From contig NZ_BCYP01000035.1 of NCBI RefSeq assembly GCF_001598255.1, forward strand, positions 101,855 to 165,854: DNA of 64,000 nucleotides, read 5' to 3'. The translations under genes and the position numbers were made by a program. This stretch comes from Mitsuaria chitosanitabida ATCC BAA-476 = NBRC 102408 (GTDB lineage Bacteria > Pseudomonadota > Gammaproteobacteria > Burkholderiales > Burkholderiaceae_C). Below the pieces are notes generated by a model. That model worked only from the letters and a program-made list of their open reading frames with translations, was not told where the DNA came from and did no database searches. Positions 19,826 through 30,312 of the stretch are shown here, one piece after another; within the stretch, counting starts at the first letter, position 1, and every line of letters starts with the position of its first letter.

Positions 19826-20727
19826 CAGAAGACTTTCTCGTTCAGCACTTGCTTCAGGTATTGGCCGTAGCCGTTCTTGAGCATCGGTTGGGCCAGGGCC
19901 TCGAGCTGCTCCGCGCTGATCCAGCCCTTGCGGAAGGCGATCTCCTCCGGGCAGGCGACCTTCAGGCCCTGGCGCTTCTCCAGCGTGGCGATGAACTGGC
20001 CGGCCTCCATCAGGCTGTCGTGCGTGCCCGTGTCCAGCCAGGCGTAGCCGCGGCCCATGATCGCCACGCGCAGCTGCTGCTGCGACAGGTAGCGGGCGTT
20101 GACGTCGGTGATCTCGAGCTCGCCGCGCGGGCTGGGCCGGATGTCGGCGGCGATGTCGCAGACCTGGCGGTCGTAGAAGTACAGGCCGGTGACGGCGTAG
20201 TTGCTCTTGGGCGACTTGGGCTTTTCCTCGATGCTCACGGCGCGCTTCTGGGCGTCGAACTCGACCACGCCGTAGCGCTCCGGATCGTGCACGTGGTACG
20301 CGAAGACGCTGGCGCCGTCCGTCTGTGCGTCGGCGTTGTCCAGCAGGCCGGCGAAGTCGTGACCGTAGAAGATGTTGTCGCCCAGCACCAGCGCGCTGGG
20401 GGCGCCGCCGATGAAGTCCTTGCCCAGGATGAAGGCCTGCGCCAGGCCGTCCGGGCTGGGTTGCACGCAGTACTGCAGGTTGATGCCCCAGCGGGAGCCA
20501 TCGCCCAGCAGCGCCTCGAAGCGCGGCAGGTCCTGCGGCGTGGAGATCAGCAGGATGTCGCGCATGCCCGCCAGCATCAAGGTGCTGAGCGGGTAATAGA
20601 CCATGGGCTTGTCGTACACGGGCAGCAGCTGCTTGCTGATGGCCAGCGTGGCCGGGTGCAGCCGGGTGCCGGAGCCACCGGCCAGGATGATGCCCTTGCG
20701 GTTCGTGGTGCTCTTCGTGGTGCTCAT
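19825..20727 (-). CDS. rfbA: Glucose-1-phosphate thymidylyltransferase
   Basis: A 300-residue nucleotidyltransferase that joins dTTP and glucose 1-phosphate, the first step to dTDP-L-rhamnose. The signature [14 protein letters not shown] lies at about residues 12-25, followed by [20 protein letters not shown] and [12 protein letters not shown] short Thr/Lys-rich N-terminal tail precedes the fold. GGAG precedes the ATG at 20727. The gene is 13 bases from rfbD and overlaps rfbC by one base, so the B-D-A-C order is compact and on one strand. Confidence 0.96.
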   Translation of the reverse strand: MSTTKSTTNRKGIILAGGSGTRLHPATLAISKQLLPVYDKPMVYYPLSTLMLAGMRDILLISTPQDLPRFEALLGDGSRWGINLQYCVQPSPDGLAQAFILGKDFIGGAPSALVLGDNIFYGHDFAGLLDNADAQTDGASVFAYHVHDPERYGVVEFDAQKRAVSIEEKPKSPKSNYAVTGLYFYDRQVCDIAADIRPSPRGELEITDVNARYLSQQQLRVAIMGRGYAWLDTGTHDSLMEAGQFIATLEKRQGLKVACPEEIAFRKGWISAEQLEALAQPMLKNGYGQYLKQVLNEKVF

Positions 20728-20740
20728 CGCGAGGCTCCGA

Positions 20741-21622
20741 TCAGAGGATTTCGTCGAGCAGCCGGTCCACGCCGGTCTGCCAGTGCGGCAGCACCAGGCC
20801 GAAGCGGTCCTGCAGCTTGTGGTTGTCCAGGCGCGAATTCAGCGGCCGCGGGGCCGGCGTCGGGTAGGCGCTGCTGGGCAGGGCCTCGACGCGATCGGGG
20901 GCGACCTTGAGCGCCACGCCCTTGGCCTGCGCGCGCGTCAGCACGTGCTTGGCGTAGTCGAACCAGCTGGTCTCGCCGCTGGCGACGGCGTGGTAGACGC
21001 CGCACAGCGTGCGGTCCTTCAACGACTGGCGAATCATGTGCGCGCTGACGTCGGCCAGCAGGTCGGCGCCCGTGGGCGCGCCGATCTGGTCGGCCACGAC
21101 CTTGAGCTGCTCGCGCTCGATGGCCAGCTTCAGCATGGTCTTGGCGAAATTGCCGCCGCGCGCGGCGTAGACCCAGCTGGTGCGCAGCACCAGCGCGTCG
21201 CAGCCGGAGGCGGCGATCAGTTGCTCGCCCTCGAGCTTGGTCTGGCCGTAGAGGCTCAGCGGCCCGGTGGGAGCGTCCTCGAAGCGCCAGTTCGAGCCGG
21301 TGCCATCGAAGACGTAGTCCGTCGAGTAATGCACCAGCAGCGCGCCCAGCGTCTTGGCCTCGGCGGCCAGCAGGCCCACGGCCAGGGCGTTGACGCGGCG
21401 CGCGAGCTCGGGCTCGCTCTGCGCCTTGTCGACGGCGGTGTAGGCCGCGGCATTGACGATGACGTCCGGCGCGACGCGGCGCACCGTGGCGCGCAGCGTG
21501 GCCTCATCGGCCAGGTCGCCGCCTTCGCTGCGGTCGATGGCGACCAGCTCGCCCAGCGGCGCCAGCGCCCGTTGCAGCTCCCAGCCCAGTTGGCCGTTCT
21601 TGCCCAGCAGCAGGATCTTCAT
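20741..21622 (-). CDS. rfbD: dTDP-4-dehydrorhamnose reductase
   Basis: A 293-residue short-chain dehydrogenase that performs the final reduction to dTDP-L-rhamnose. It has the [11 protein letters not shown] dinucleotide-binding start, [23 protein letters not shown] and YGQTKLEGE (the Y-x-x-x-K pair), and RTSWVYA. GGGAG is placed ahead of the ATG. The gap to rfbB upstream is 12 bases and to rfbA downstream 13 bases. Nothing unusual is seen in length or motifs. Confidence 0.95.
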   Translation of the reverse strand: MKILLLGKNGQLGWELQRALAPLGELVAIDRSEGGDLADEATLRATVRRVAPDVIVNAAAYTAVDKAQSEPELARRVNALAVGLLAAEAKTLGALLVHYSTDYVFDGTGSNWRFEDAPTGPLSLYGQTKLEGEQLIAASGCDALVLRTSWVYAARGGNFAKTMLKLAIEREQLKVVADQIGAPTGADLLADVSAHMIRQSLKDRTLCGVYHAVASGETSWFDYAKHVLTRAQAKGVALKVAPDRVEALPSSAYPTPAPRPLNSRLDNHKLQDRFGLVLPHWQTGVDRLLDEIL

Positions 21623-21634
21623 GGTCGCTCCCGC

Positions 21635-22693
21635 TCAGGCGCCATACTGCTGCGAGACCCAGTCGCGGTAGCCGCCGGACTGCACGTTCGCCACCCAGGC
21701 CTCGTTGGCCAGGTACCACTGCACGGTCTTGCGGATGCCGGTCTCGAAGGTCTCGGCGGGGCGCCAGCCCAGGTCGCGCTCGATCTTGCGCGCGTCGATG
21801 GCGTAGCGGCGGTCGTGGCCGGGGCGGTCGGTCACGTAGGTGATCAGACGGGCGTAGGGGCCGGCCGGGTCGGGGCGCAGCTCGTCGAGCAGCGCGCACA
21901 CCGTCTTGACGATGTCGATGTTGGCCTTCTCGTTCCAGCCGCCGATGTTGTAGGTCTCGCCCAGCGTGCCGCCGGCCAGCACCGCGCGGATGCCCGAGCA
22001 GTGGTCCGTCACGTACAGCCAGTCGCGGATCTGCTGGCCGTCGCCGTACACGGGCAGCGGCTTGCCGGCCAGCGCGTTGACGATCATCAGCGGGATCAGC
22101 TTCTCGGGAAAGTGATACGGCCCGTAGTTGTTGGAGCAGTTGGTCGTCACCACGGGCAGGCCGTAGGTGTGGTGCCAGGCGCGCACCAGGTGGTCGCTGG
22201 CGGCCTTGGACGCGGAATACGGGCTGTTGGGCTCGTAGGCGTGGGTCTCGGCGAAGGGCGGGTCCTGCGGCTTGAGCGAGCCGTAGACCTCGTCGGTCGA
22301 CACGTGGTGGAAGCGGAAGCCCGACTTGGCCTCGCCCTGCAGCGCGGACCAGTAGGCACGCGCGGCTTCCAGCAGCGTGAAGGTGCCTTCGACGTTGGTG
22401 CGCATGAAGGCGCCCGGGCCGTGGATGGAGCGGTCGACGTGGGACTCGGCGGCGAAGTGGACGATCGCGCGCGGCTGGTGCTCGGCCAGCAGGTGGTCGA
22501 TCAGTGCACGATCGCAGATGTCGCCCTTCACGAAGACGTGGCGCGCGTCGCCCTGCAGCGAGGCCAGGTTCTCGAGGTTGCCGGCGTAGGTCAGGGCATC
22601 GAGGTTGACGACGGGCTCGTCCGAGGACTTGAACCAGTCGAGCACGAAATTGCTGCCGATGAAACCGGCGCCGCCGGTGACGAGGATCGTCAT
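21635..22693 (-). CDS. rfbB: dTDP-glucose 4,6-dehydratase
   Basis: A 352-residue extended SDR enzyme for the second step of dTDP-rhamnose synthesis. It begins with [15 protein letters not shown]. It contains [35 protein letters not shown] (catalytic Y-x-x-x-K) and [18 protein letters not shown], all diagnostic of RmlB rather than other epimerases. AGGGAAG precedes the ATG at 22693. It is first in the rfbB-D-A-C-wecB run. The preceding dehydrogenase gene ends 67 bases upstream. Confidence 0.97.
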   Translation of the reverse strand: MTILVTGGAGFIGSNFVLDWFKSSDEPVVNLDALTYAGNLENLASLQGDARHVFVKGDICDRALIDHLLAEHQPRAIVHFAAESHVDRSIHGPGAFMRTNVEGTFTLLEAARAYWSALQGEAKSGFRFHHVSTDEVYGSLKPQDPPFAETHAYEPNSPYSASKAASDHLVRAWHHTYGLPVVTTNCSNNYGPYHFPEKLIPLMIVNALAGKPLPVYGDGQQIRDWLYVTDHCSGIRAVLAGGTLGETYNIGGWNEKANIDIVKTVCALLDELRPDPAGPYARLITYVTDRPGHDRRYAIDARKIERDLGWRPAETFETGIRKTVQWYLANEAWVANVQSGGYRDWVSQQYGA

Positions 22694-22760
22694 GGAACTT
22701 CCCTGAGGTCTGTGTCGTGGTCTGCGCGGCGGCCGCCCCGTCCGACGGGGCCGGCCGACC

Positions 22761-24041
<1,281 letters not shown>

Positions 24042-24117
24042 GGCCTTCTCCTGTACCTGTAGCGGCGTTGTGCTTTGAACTCTGGCGACCCCCGCCGGCG
24101 GGGGCGCTGAATGCGCG

Positions 24118-24147
24118 GAACGCCCGGGCGTTGCCGGCCGGGCGTTC
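24118..24147. terminator. Intercistronic hairpin between manC and the dehydrogenase gene
   Basis: GAACGCCCGG (24118-24127) pairs with CCGGGCGTTC (24138-24147) around a ten-base loop that can itself pair further. It lies in the 200-base gap downstream of manC on the minus strand. No T-tract follows, so it could be an attenuating or RNA-stabilising hairpin rather than a full terminator. Confidence 0.4.
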
Positions 24148-24241
24148 TGGGGTCCCTCTCAGGACGGGTTTGTATCCGACTTTCGGGCCGCCGCCGACCC
24201 CGTCCCCCCGGGTGAGGGTCGGGAGCCCGGACGAGCGGGGA

Positions 24242-25681
24242 TCAATTCCGGCCGTAGGTGTCCTGGTAGCGGACGATGTCGTCCTCGCCCAGGTAGGAAC
24301 CGGACTGGACCTCGATGATCTCCAGCGGCACCTTGCCCGGGTTGGACAGGCGGTGCACCTGGCCCAGCGGGATGTAGGTGGACTGGTTCTCGGTCAGCAG
24401 GATGGTCTTGTCGCCGTTGACGACCTCGGCCGTGCCCTGGACCACGATCCAGTGCTCGGCGCGGTGGTGATGCATCTGCAGCGACAGCGAGGCGCCCGGC
24501 TTGACCATGATGCGCTTGACCTGGAAACGCTCGCCCATGTCGATGCTGTCGTACCAGCCCCAGGGGCGGTGCACCTTGCGGTGCAGGTTCTGCTCGTCGC
24601 GCTGGGCGGCGGTCAGCTGGTTGACGATCTTCTTGACGTCCTGGCTCTTGCTGCGGTCGGCGACCAGCACCGCGTCCGGCGTCTCCACGACGACGACGTT
24701 GTCCAGCCCCACCGCCGAGACCAGGCGGCTCGTGGCGTGGACCAGCGTGTTGCGGCTGTCGGCGATGATCGCGTCGCCGCGGCTGGCGTTGCCGGCCTCG
24801 TCCTTGTCGGCGACCTGCCAGACCGCCTCCCAGGCGCCCAGGTCGTTCCAGCCGGCGTCCAGCGGGACCATGCGCAGCGCGAAGGCGCTGCCGGGGCAGC
24901 GCTCCATCACCGCGTAGTCGATGGACTCGGCCGGCACCGCGGCGAAGGCCTCCTTGCCCGGGCGGACGAAGGGGCCGTCCACCGCCTTCGCGGTGAAGGC
25001 CACGCGGGTCGCCTGCTCGATGTCGGGGCGGAACTGCTGCAGCGCCTTCAGCCAGACGCTGGCGCGCAGCACGAACATGCCGCTGTTCCAGTAGTAGCCG
25101 CCCTGGTCCACGTACTTCTGCGCCGTGGCCGCGTCCGGCTTCTCGACGAAGGCCTCCACGCGCAGGCCGCTGCCGTCCTGGCCGCCGCGGATGTAGCCGT
25201 AGCCGGTCTCCGGGCGGTCCGGGGTGATGCCCAGGATCACGATCGCGCCGTCGCTGGCCTGGCGAACCGCGGCCTGCAGGGCGGTGGTGAAGGCGGGGCC
25301 GTCGACGACCGTCTGGTCGGCCGGCGTCACCACCAGCACCGGGTCCGTGCCCGATTCCAGCGCCTGCAACGCGGCCAGCGTGATCGCCGGCGCGGTGTTG
25401 CGGCCCATGGGTTCGAGCAGGACGGCGCCCGGATCGATGCGTTGCTCGCGCAACTGGTCCAGCACCATGAAGCGGTGCTCCTCGTTGCCCACGACGATGG
25501 GCGCGCGCACCGCCAGGTCCTCGGCGCCCAGCGTGGCCAGCCGGTCGGCGGCCTGCTGGAACAGGCTGCTGTTGCCGCTCAGCACCAGGAACTGCTTGGG
25601 GTAGCCCGCGCGCGACAGCGGCCACAGCCGCGTCCCGCTGCCGCCGGCCATGATCACCGGTTGGATGTCGATCTTGCTCAA
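24242..25681 (-). CDS. manC: Mannose-1-phosphate guanylyltransferase / mannose-6-phosphate isomerase
   Basis: A 479-residue bifunctional type II enzyme (AlgA/XanB/CpsB type) that makes GDP-mannose. The N-terminal pyrophosphorylase domain starts with [16 protein letters not shown] and includes TPADQTV, GYGYIRGG and VEAFVEKPD. The C-terminal cupin isomerase domain carries RPWGWYDSID and LQMHHHRAEHWIVVQGTAEV with metal-binding histidines. A TTG start at 25681 is chosen because it matches the family N-terminus and has GGGAG 8 bases upstream; the frame stays open further but is unconserved. No phosphomannomutase gene is visible nearby. It supplies mannose to the EPS. Confidence 0.94.
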   Translation of the reverse strand: MSKIDIQPVIMAGGSGTRLWPLSRAGYPKQFLVLSGNSSLFQQAADRLATLGAEDLAVRAPIVVGNEEHRFMVLDQLREQRIDPGAVLLEPMGRNTAPAITLAALQALESGTDPVLVVTPADQTVVDGPAFTTALQAAVRQASDGAIVILGITPDRPETGYGYIRGGQDGSGLRVEAFVEKPDAATAQKYVDQGGYYWNSGMFVLRASVWLKALQQFRPDIEQATRVAFTAKAVDGPFVRPGKEAFAAVPAESIDYAVMERCPGSAFALRMVPLDAGWNDLGAWEAVWQVADKDEAGNASRGDAIIADSRNTLVHATSRLVSAVGLDNVVVVETPDAVLVADRSKSQDVKKIVNQLTAAQRDEQNLHRKVHRPWGWYDSIDMGERFQVKRIMVKPGASLSLQMHHHRAEHWIVVQGTAEVVNGDKTILLTENQSTYIPLGQVHRLSNPGKVPLEIIEVQSGSYLGEDDIVRYQDTYGRN

Positions 25682-25833
25682 GGTACTGCTCCCTCTCTCT
25701 GGAACCGGACATGGGTCCGGACGTCGCGCCGGCCGTCGCCGCGCGTCGAATGTGTGTCGGCGCCCCGTCGGACGCCGTCGATGCTTGAAATTTGACCCGG
25801 AGTGTCGCAGAGCGCCCGACCCCGGCGCCCCGC

Positions 25834-26856
25834 TCAGCCCTCGAAGCCGTTCGGGTTGGTCGACTGCCAGCGCCAGCTGTCCTCGCACATGCGCTTCAGG
25901 TCGCGCTTGGCGGTCCAGCCCAGCTTCTCGCGGGCCAGCGTCGGATCGGCGTAGCAGGCCGCCACGTCGCCGGGGCGGCGCGGGACGATCTCGTAGGGGA
26001 TGTCGCGGCCGCTGGCGGCACCGAAGGCCTTGACCAGGTCCAGCACGCTGTAGCCCTGGCCGGTGCCCAGGTTGACCACGATGGACTCGGTGCCGCGCAG
26101 CAGGAAGTCCAGCGCCGCGACATGGCCCTCGGCCAGGTCGACCACGTGGATGTAGTCGCGCACGCCCGTGCCGTCCGGGGTGTCGTAGTCGCCGCCGAAG
26201 ACCGACAGCTTGTCGCGTCGGCCCACCGCCACCTGCGCCACGTAGGGCATCAGGTTGTTGGGCGTGCCGCGCGGGTCCTCGCCGATCTGGCCGCTCTCGT
26301 GCGCGCCCACCGGGTTGAAGTAGCGCAGGCAGGCGATCTGCCAGCTCGGGTCCGACGCGCCGAGGTCGCGCAGGATGCCTTCGCTCATCAGCTTGGTCGC
26401 GCCGTAGGGGTTGGTCGTCGAGAGCTCCGAATCCTCGCGCAGCGGCAGCGTCTTGGGCTGGCCGTAGACCGTCGCGCTGGAGGAGAACACCAGGCGCTTG
26501 CCGCCGTGGCGCTGCAGGGTCTCGCACACCGTCAGCAGGCCGTCCAGGTTGTTGCGGTAGTAGCTCAGCGGCTTGGCGGTCGACTCGCCGACCGCCTTGT
26601 AGGCGGCGAAGTGCACCACCGCCGCCGGCTTGTGCTCGCGGAACACGCCGTCCAGCGCCGCCGCGTCGCAGACGTCGAGCTTCTCGAACACCGGGGTCTG
26701 GCCGCTCAGCGCCGCCAGCCGGTCCAGGACCTTGGGCGAGCTGTTGCTGAAGTTGTCCACGCCGACGACGCGGTAGCCGGCCGCCAGCAGCGCGAGCCAG
26801 GTATGGGAGGCGATGTAGCCGGTCGCGCCGGTCAGCAGGATGGTCTCGTTGGCCAT
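25834..26856 (-). CDS. galE: UDP-glucose 4-epimerase
   Basis: A 340-residue SDR epimerase interconverting UDP-glucose and UDP-galactose. Diagnostic blocks are LLTGATGYIASHT, VVGVDNFSNSSP, HFAAYKAVGEST, YYRNNLDG, FSSSATVYG, NPYGATK (Y-x-x-x-K), RYFNPVGAHESG, GEDPRG-x-PNNLMPY and VRDYIHVVDLA. The second glycine of the usual GGAGYIGSH is Thr/Ala here (GATGYIASH), a mild departure. The start at 26856 is set by the conserved N-terminus; an in-frame extension of 22 residues would overlap the upstream gene. It sits between the EpsL-like gene and manC in the leftward EPS operon. Confidence 0.93.
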   Translation of the reverse strand: MANETILLTGATGYIASHTWLALLAAGYRVVGVDNFSNSSPKVLDRLAALSGQTPVFEKLDVCDAAALDGVFREHKPAAVVHFAAYKAVGESTAKPLSYYRNNLDGLLTVCETLQRHGGKRLVFSSSATVYGQPKTLPLREDSELSTTNPYGATKLMSEGILRDLGASDPSWQIACLRYFNPVGAHESGQIGEDPRGTPNNLMPYVAQVAVGRRDKLSVFGGDYDTPDGTGVRDYIHVVDLAEGHVAALDFLLRGTESIVVNLGTGQGYSVLDLVKAFGAASGRDIPYEIVPRRPGDVAACYADPTLAREKLGWTAKRDLKRMCEDSWRWQSTNPNGFEG

Positions 26857-26899
26857 GGGGTCGAAGGCAGCGGTGAAGGGTAAGTGGATCGTAGTCGGC

Positions 26900-28075
26900 T
26901 CAGCGCAATGTTCCTTGCACATAACAGCCGGCCGTGTACGCGTTGTAGGTGTAGACCACGTTGGACGTGTCGCGGTTCAGGCGCGTGTACTGGCAGCCGA
27001 CGGTCACGTTGCGCAGCGCCTCCCAGGCCAGGCCCAGGCTGTACTGGGTCGAGTTGTCCTTGGCTCGGTCGCCGATCACGGCGATGTCGCCGTTGCGGCT
27101 CAGCCGCGTCACGCCCACGCCCGCCTGCGCGGTCAGCTTGCCGGTGAGCCGGTAGTTGAACTGCGTCTGCAGCGCCGTCTGCACGCGGTTGAAGTCCGAC
27201 AGGCCGTTGTTGATGCCCAGGTAGTAGGTCTCGATGCCGGTGTCGCGGGACAGCTTGGTGTTGAGCGACCAGCGGCCGCCCGGCGCCCAGTTCCAGGTCA
27301 GCGAGCCCGTCACGCCGGTGAAGCTGTCGGAGGTGCTGCGGCTGATCCGCGCGTTCAGGCTGCTGGAGCCGGTCGCGCGCCACAGCGCGGTCAGGTCGAT
27401 GTCCTTGCGGCTCCACGCGAAGCCGTTCACCGGGACGCTGCCCTTGGTGTAGCGGCCCGCCACGCCGAAGCGCCAGGCGCTGCTGGCGTTGTAGAGCAGG
27501 CCCAGCGACGAGGTGTTCTGCCGGTATTCCTGCGTGTCCCACAGCGCCAGCGAGTAGTCGCGCTCGCGCCGCTGGAAGGTGCCCTCGACGATGAAGGGCG
27601 ACAGGTTGGGCAGGCCCAGCCGGACGCTGCCGCCCAGGCTCTGGTCGGTCTGCAGGTTGCGGTCGGTCGTGGGGGCGATGCCGGTGTTGCTGTTGAAGTC
27701 AGCCAGCTGGCGGCTGCGCGTGTAGTCCACCGTGCCCGACAGGTTGCCCACGGTCTCCCAGTCCACGCCGGCGGCCAGGTCGTAGCCGTTGTTGTTGAGC
27801 CGGCTGTTGCTGTTGTAGCGGGTGTCGTTCAGGCGAGCGCTGCCGCGCAGGTGCTGGCGCCCCAGCCGCGTGTCCAGGCCGGCCAGCAGGCTGATCGAGG
27901 TCAGCTGGTCGCTGTTGGAGGCCTCGTTGGTGCGGAAGACGTTGCTGGTGTAGTAATGGCCGAGCGAGGCGCCCAGGTACCAGGGGTTGCTCGATTCGCC
28001 CTGGCCCTGGCTCTGGGCCCAGCAGGACACGGAGGCGAGCAGCGCGAACGGCAACGACAGATGGCGGAGCTTCAT
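26900..28075 (-). CDS. EpsL-like outer-membrane beta-barrel protein
   Basis: A 391-residue exported protein. A signal peptide of about 21 residues (hydrophobic LSLPFALLASVSCWA, cleavage near WAQ) is followed by alternating aromatic/polar beta-strands such as NPWYLGASLGHYYTSNVFR, repeated to the C-terminus. The pattern matches the EpsL family found in exopolysaccharide operons of methanolan type and in other Burkholderiales. These are predicted outer-membrane barrels that may form or assist an EPS export pore. AAAGG precedes the ATG. The gene lies between the initiating transferase gene and galE, where EpsL genes usually lie. The mature protein has two cysteines near its C-terminus. Confidence 0.85.
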   Translation of the reverse strand: MKLRHLSLPFALLASVSCWAQSQGQGESSNPWYLGASLGHYYTSNVFRTNEASNSDQLTSISLLAGLDTRLGRQHLRGSARLNDTRYNSNSRLNNNGYDLAAGVDWETVGNLSGTVDYTRSRQLADFNSNTGIAPTTDRNLQTDQSLGGSVRLGLPNLSPFIVEGTFQRRERDYSLALWDTQEYRQNTSSLGLLYNASSAWRFGVAGRYTKGSVPVNGFAWSRKDIDLTALWRATGSSSLNARISRSTSDSFTGVTGSLTWNWAPGGRWSLNTKLSRDTGIETYYLGINNGLSDFNRVQTALQTQFNYRLTGKLTAQAGVGVTRLSRNGDIAVIGDRAKDNSTQYSLGLAWEALRNVTVGCQYTRLNRDTSNVVYTYNAYTAGCYVQGTLR

Positions 28076-28111
28076 CGAGGGGGCCTTTCTGTTTCTGGTG
28101 GATACCGTCGC

Positions 28112-29506
28112 TCAATACGCGTGGCGGTCGAACAGCATCAGCCGCACGGTGCGGACGATGATCTGCAGGTCCAGCCCGAGCGACCAGTTGCGCAGGTACT
28201 CGAGGTCGAACTCGACGCGCGCCTTCATCTTGTCCACGGTGTCGGTCTCGCCGCGCAGGCCGTTGACCTGGGCCCAGCCGGTGATGCCGGGCTTGACCTT
28301 GTGGCGGACCATGTAGGCCTTGATCAGCTGCCGGTACTCCTCGTTGTGCGCGACCGCGTGCGGACGCGGTCCGACGATGCTCATCCGGCCCTGCAGCACG
28401 TTGACGAACTGCGGCAGCTCGTCCAGCGAGGTGCGGCGGATGAAGGCGCCGAAGGGCGTGATGCGGGGGTCGCCCTTGGTGGCCTGCTTGACCACCGCGC
28501 CGTTGTCCATGGACCGCATCGAGCGGAACTTGTAGACGATGATCTCCTCGCCATCCAGGCCGTTGCGGCGCTGCTTGAAGATCACCGGGCCGGGCGAGCT
28601 CAGCTTCACGCCGATCGCCAGCAGCAGCAGGATGGGGGAGATCAGCACCAGGATCAGGCTGGACAGCACGATGTCGCTGATGCGCTTGACCACCTCGTTC
28701 ACGCCGGTGAACGGCGTCTCCAGGATGCCCACCACCGGGACGCCGTTCACGTCCTGCAGGCGGCCCTGGATGATGCTGATGCCGAAGACGTCCGGCACGA
28801 AGAACAGCGACGCGGTCGTGCCCTGCAGCTGCTCCAGCAGGCGCAGGATGCGGGGCTGCGAGCCCAGGGGCAGCGTGATGTAGACCTCGCGCACGCCGTG
28901 GGCGCGGACGAAGTCGCTCAGCTGGGGGAGGGTGCCCAGCAGGCGGCCGTGGCAGTCCTCGTGCAGGCGGTCGTCGGTGCGGTCGTCGAAGAAGCCCAGG
29001 CAGTCGACGCCGCGCACGGTGCCAAACTCCAGCGCCCGCGCCACCTTCGCGCCCAGCGGGCCGGCGCCGATGATCACCGCGTTGCGGCGCACCGAGGGCT
29101 GGGCCGCGCGCCAGCGCAGCACCTGACGGCCGATCTCGACCGCCACGATCTGCGCGGTCGGCGTGAGCACCGCCCACCACAGCAGCACGTCGCGCTCGAA
29201 GTAGTGGAAGCTGCTGGTGGCGTAGGCGAACATGCCCAGGATCAGCAGCAGCATCAGCCAGGAGCCGACGATGTCGGTGACGGCGGAGGCCGGGTGATCC
29301 GTGAAGCGGTTGCGACCCGGGAAGGTCAGCGCGAACACCAGCATGCACAGCGTGTAGGTCGACCGCATGACCGGCTCGCCGAACCAGGCCAGCAGGCCCA
29401 GGTAGATGAGGACGATCAGCGTCGGCTCGAGAAAAGCCGCGATGAACGACTGGACCGATTGCGGCGCGCTGTAGAACGTTCTCTTGTAATTCCGATCCTC
29501 AAACAT
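28112..29506 (-). CDS. Undecaprenyl-phosphate glucose phosphotransferase (WcaJ/GumD type)
   Basis: A 464-residue initiating polyprenol-phosphate hexose-1-phosphate transferase. Four membrane helices lie within residues 20-130, followed by a CoA/NAD-binding-like domain (NAVIIGAGPLGAKVARALE, 142-160). A fifth hydrophobic segment (280-300) enters the membrane beside the catalytic domain. That domain holds KQRRNG, YKFRSMR, LDELPQFVNVLQGRMSIVGP and PGITGWAQVNGLRGET. It attaches glucose 1-phosphate (or galactose 1-phosphate) to undecaprenyl phosphate, starting each EPS repeat. The ATG at 29506 has AAGGA about 10 bases upstream. As the first gene of the leftward arm it probably defines the operon's promoter region at about 29510-29700. 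Confidence 0.93.
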   Translation of the reverse strand: MFEDRNYKRTFYSAPQSVQSFIAAFLEPTLIVLIYLGLLAWFGEPVMRSTYTLCMLVFALTFPGRNRFTDHPASAVTDIVGSWLMLLLILGMFAYATSSFHYFERDVLLWWAVLTPTAQIVAVEIGRQVLRWRAAQPSVRRNAVIIGAGPLGAKVARALEFGTVRGVDCLGFFDDRTDDRLHEDCHGRLLGTLPQLSDFVRAHGVREVYITLPLGSQPRILRLLEQLQGTTASLFFVPDVFGISIIQGRLQDVNGVPVVGILETPFTGVNEVVKRISDIVLSSLILVLISPILLLLAIGVKLSSPGPVIFKQRRNGLDGEEIIVYKFRSMRSMDNGAVVKQATKGDPRITPFGAFIRRTSLDELPQFVNVLQGRMSIVGPRPHAVAHNEEYRQLIKAYMVRHKVKPGITGWAQVNGLRGETDTVDKMKARVEFDLEYLRNWSLGLDLQIIVRTVRLMLFDRHAY

Positions 29507-29767
29507 CAGCCAGTGGTCCTTGGTTGCTTCCGTCGTCGCGGTGTCCGGCGGCGAGTGCGGCCGGACGCCGCGCGCCCGATCCGGCCAGCCTTCCGATGAA
29601 GGCCACATGCCGGGTTTCCCCCCTCCCGGCAGGAGGCGGAAATTTTCTCTCAACTTATTTCCTCGACTCGTAACCGAACCCCCTACCTTGCAGCCCGCCG
29701 GCACCCCTGGACGGGATCGTTCCGGTGGCGCCGCGGGGAGGGGATCCGCCTGCCTACAATCCGCCCC
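29507..29767. promoter_or_regulatory. Divergent promoter region, EPS operon / ubiJ-ubiB
   Basis: This 261-base gap separates the leftward EPS operon from the rightward ubiJ. An AT-rich core (about 29638-29690), unusual for this window, should hold the promoters. No clean sigma-70 or sigma-54 pair is evident. A TTGAG-type -35-like block on the minus strand is the best candidate, but its -10 partner is poor. Confidence 0.4.
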
Positions 29768-30301
29768 ATGCTTCAAGAATGGTCCAAGCTCCTGGCCCCC
29801 GCGGCGCAGGATCGCATCACGCTGTTGCTCAACCATGTCATGGCCCGGGAGCCTGTCGCCACCGCGCGCCTGGCTCCCCACACGGGCAAGACGCTGCAAC
29901 TGCACCTGTCCGGCTGGCCGGCCCTGCTTCCGGTCGTGCCCGACCTGCAACTGCGCATCACGCCCGCCGGTCTGCTGGAACGAGTCGACGACGCGCAAGC
30001 CCCTAGGCAAGAACCGGACCTGAGGATCGAACTCGATGCCTCGAATCCGGCCGCGGCCGCCTTCGCGGCGCTGTCGGGGGCCCGTCCGGACGTGCGGGTC
30101 CAGGGCGACGCGCAGCTCGCCGGCGACTTCAACTGGCTGATCGACCACGTGCGCTGGGACATCGAGGACGACCTGGCGGCCATCACCGGCCCCGCCGTGG
30201 CCCACCAGCTCGGCCGCTTCGGCCGCGCGGCGGCGCAGGCGATGGCGACGCTGGCGCGCCAGGCGGGCCGCTTCATGCCCGACGGCAAGGACCGGGCATG
30301 A
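29768..30301 (+). CDS. ubiJ: Ubiquinone biosynthesis accessory factor UbiJ
   Basis: A 177-residue protein with an SCP2-like lipid-binding domain in its first 110 residues (NHVMAREPVATARLAPHTGK, then LQLHLSGWPALLPVVPDLQL) and an amphipathic helical C-terminus. UbiJ helps organise the soluble ubiquinone-biosynthesis complex by binding its hydrophobic intermediates. The assignment rests on this domain plan and on the position 11 bases upstream of ubiB. ubiE, which often precedes the pair, is absent here. Confidence 0.87.
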   Translation: MLQEWSKLLAPAAQDRITLLLNHVMAREPVATARLAPHTGKTLQLHLSGWPALLPVVPDLQLRITPAGLLERVDDAQAPRQEPDLRIELDASNPAAAAFAALSGARPDVRVQGDAQLAGDFNWLIDHVRWDIEDDLAAITGPAVAHQLGRFGRAAAQAMATLARQAGRFMPDGKDRA

Positions 30302-30312
30302 GGTCCTGAGGC

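Noticed and set aside
24068..25795. Open frame of 575 codons opposite manC
   Set aside because: Composition is Ala/Arg/Val/His-rich without motifs, and the opposite strand encodes an unmistakable ManC.
29507..29767. Sigma-54 promoter for the leftward EPS operon
   Set aside because: No TGGCAC-N5-TTGC element was found on the minus strand in the AT-rich part of the gap.
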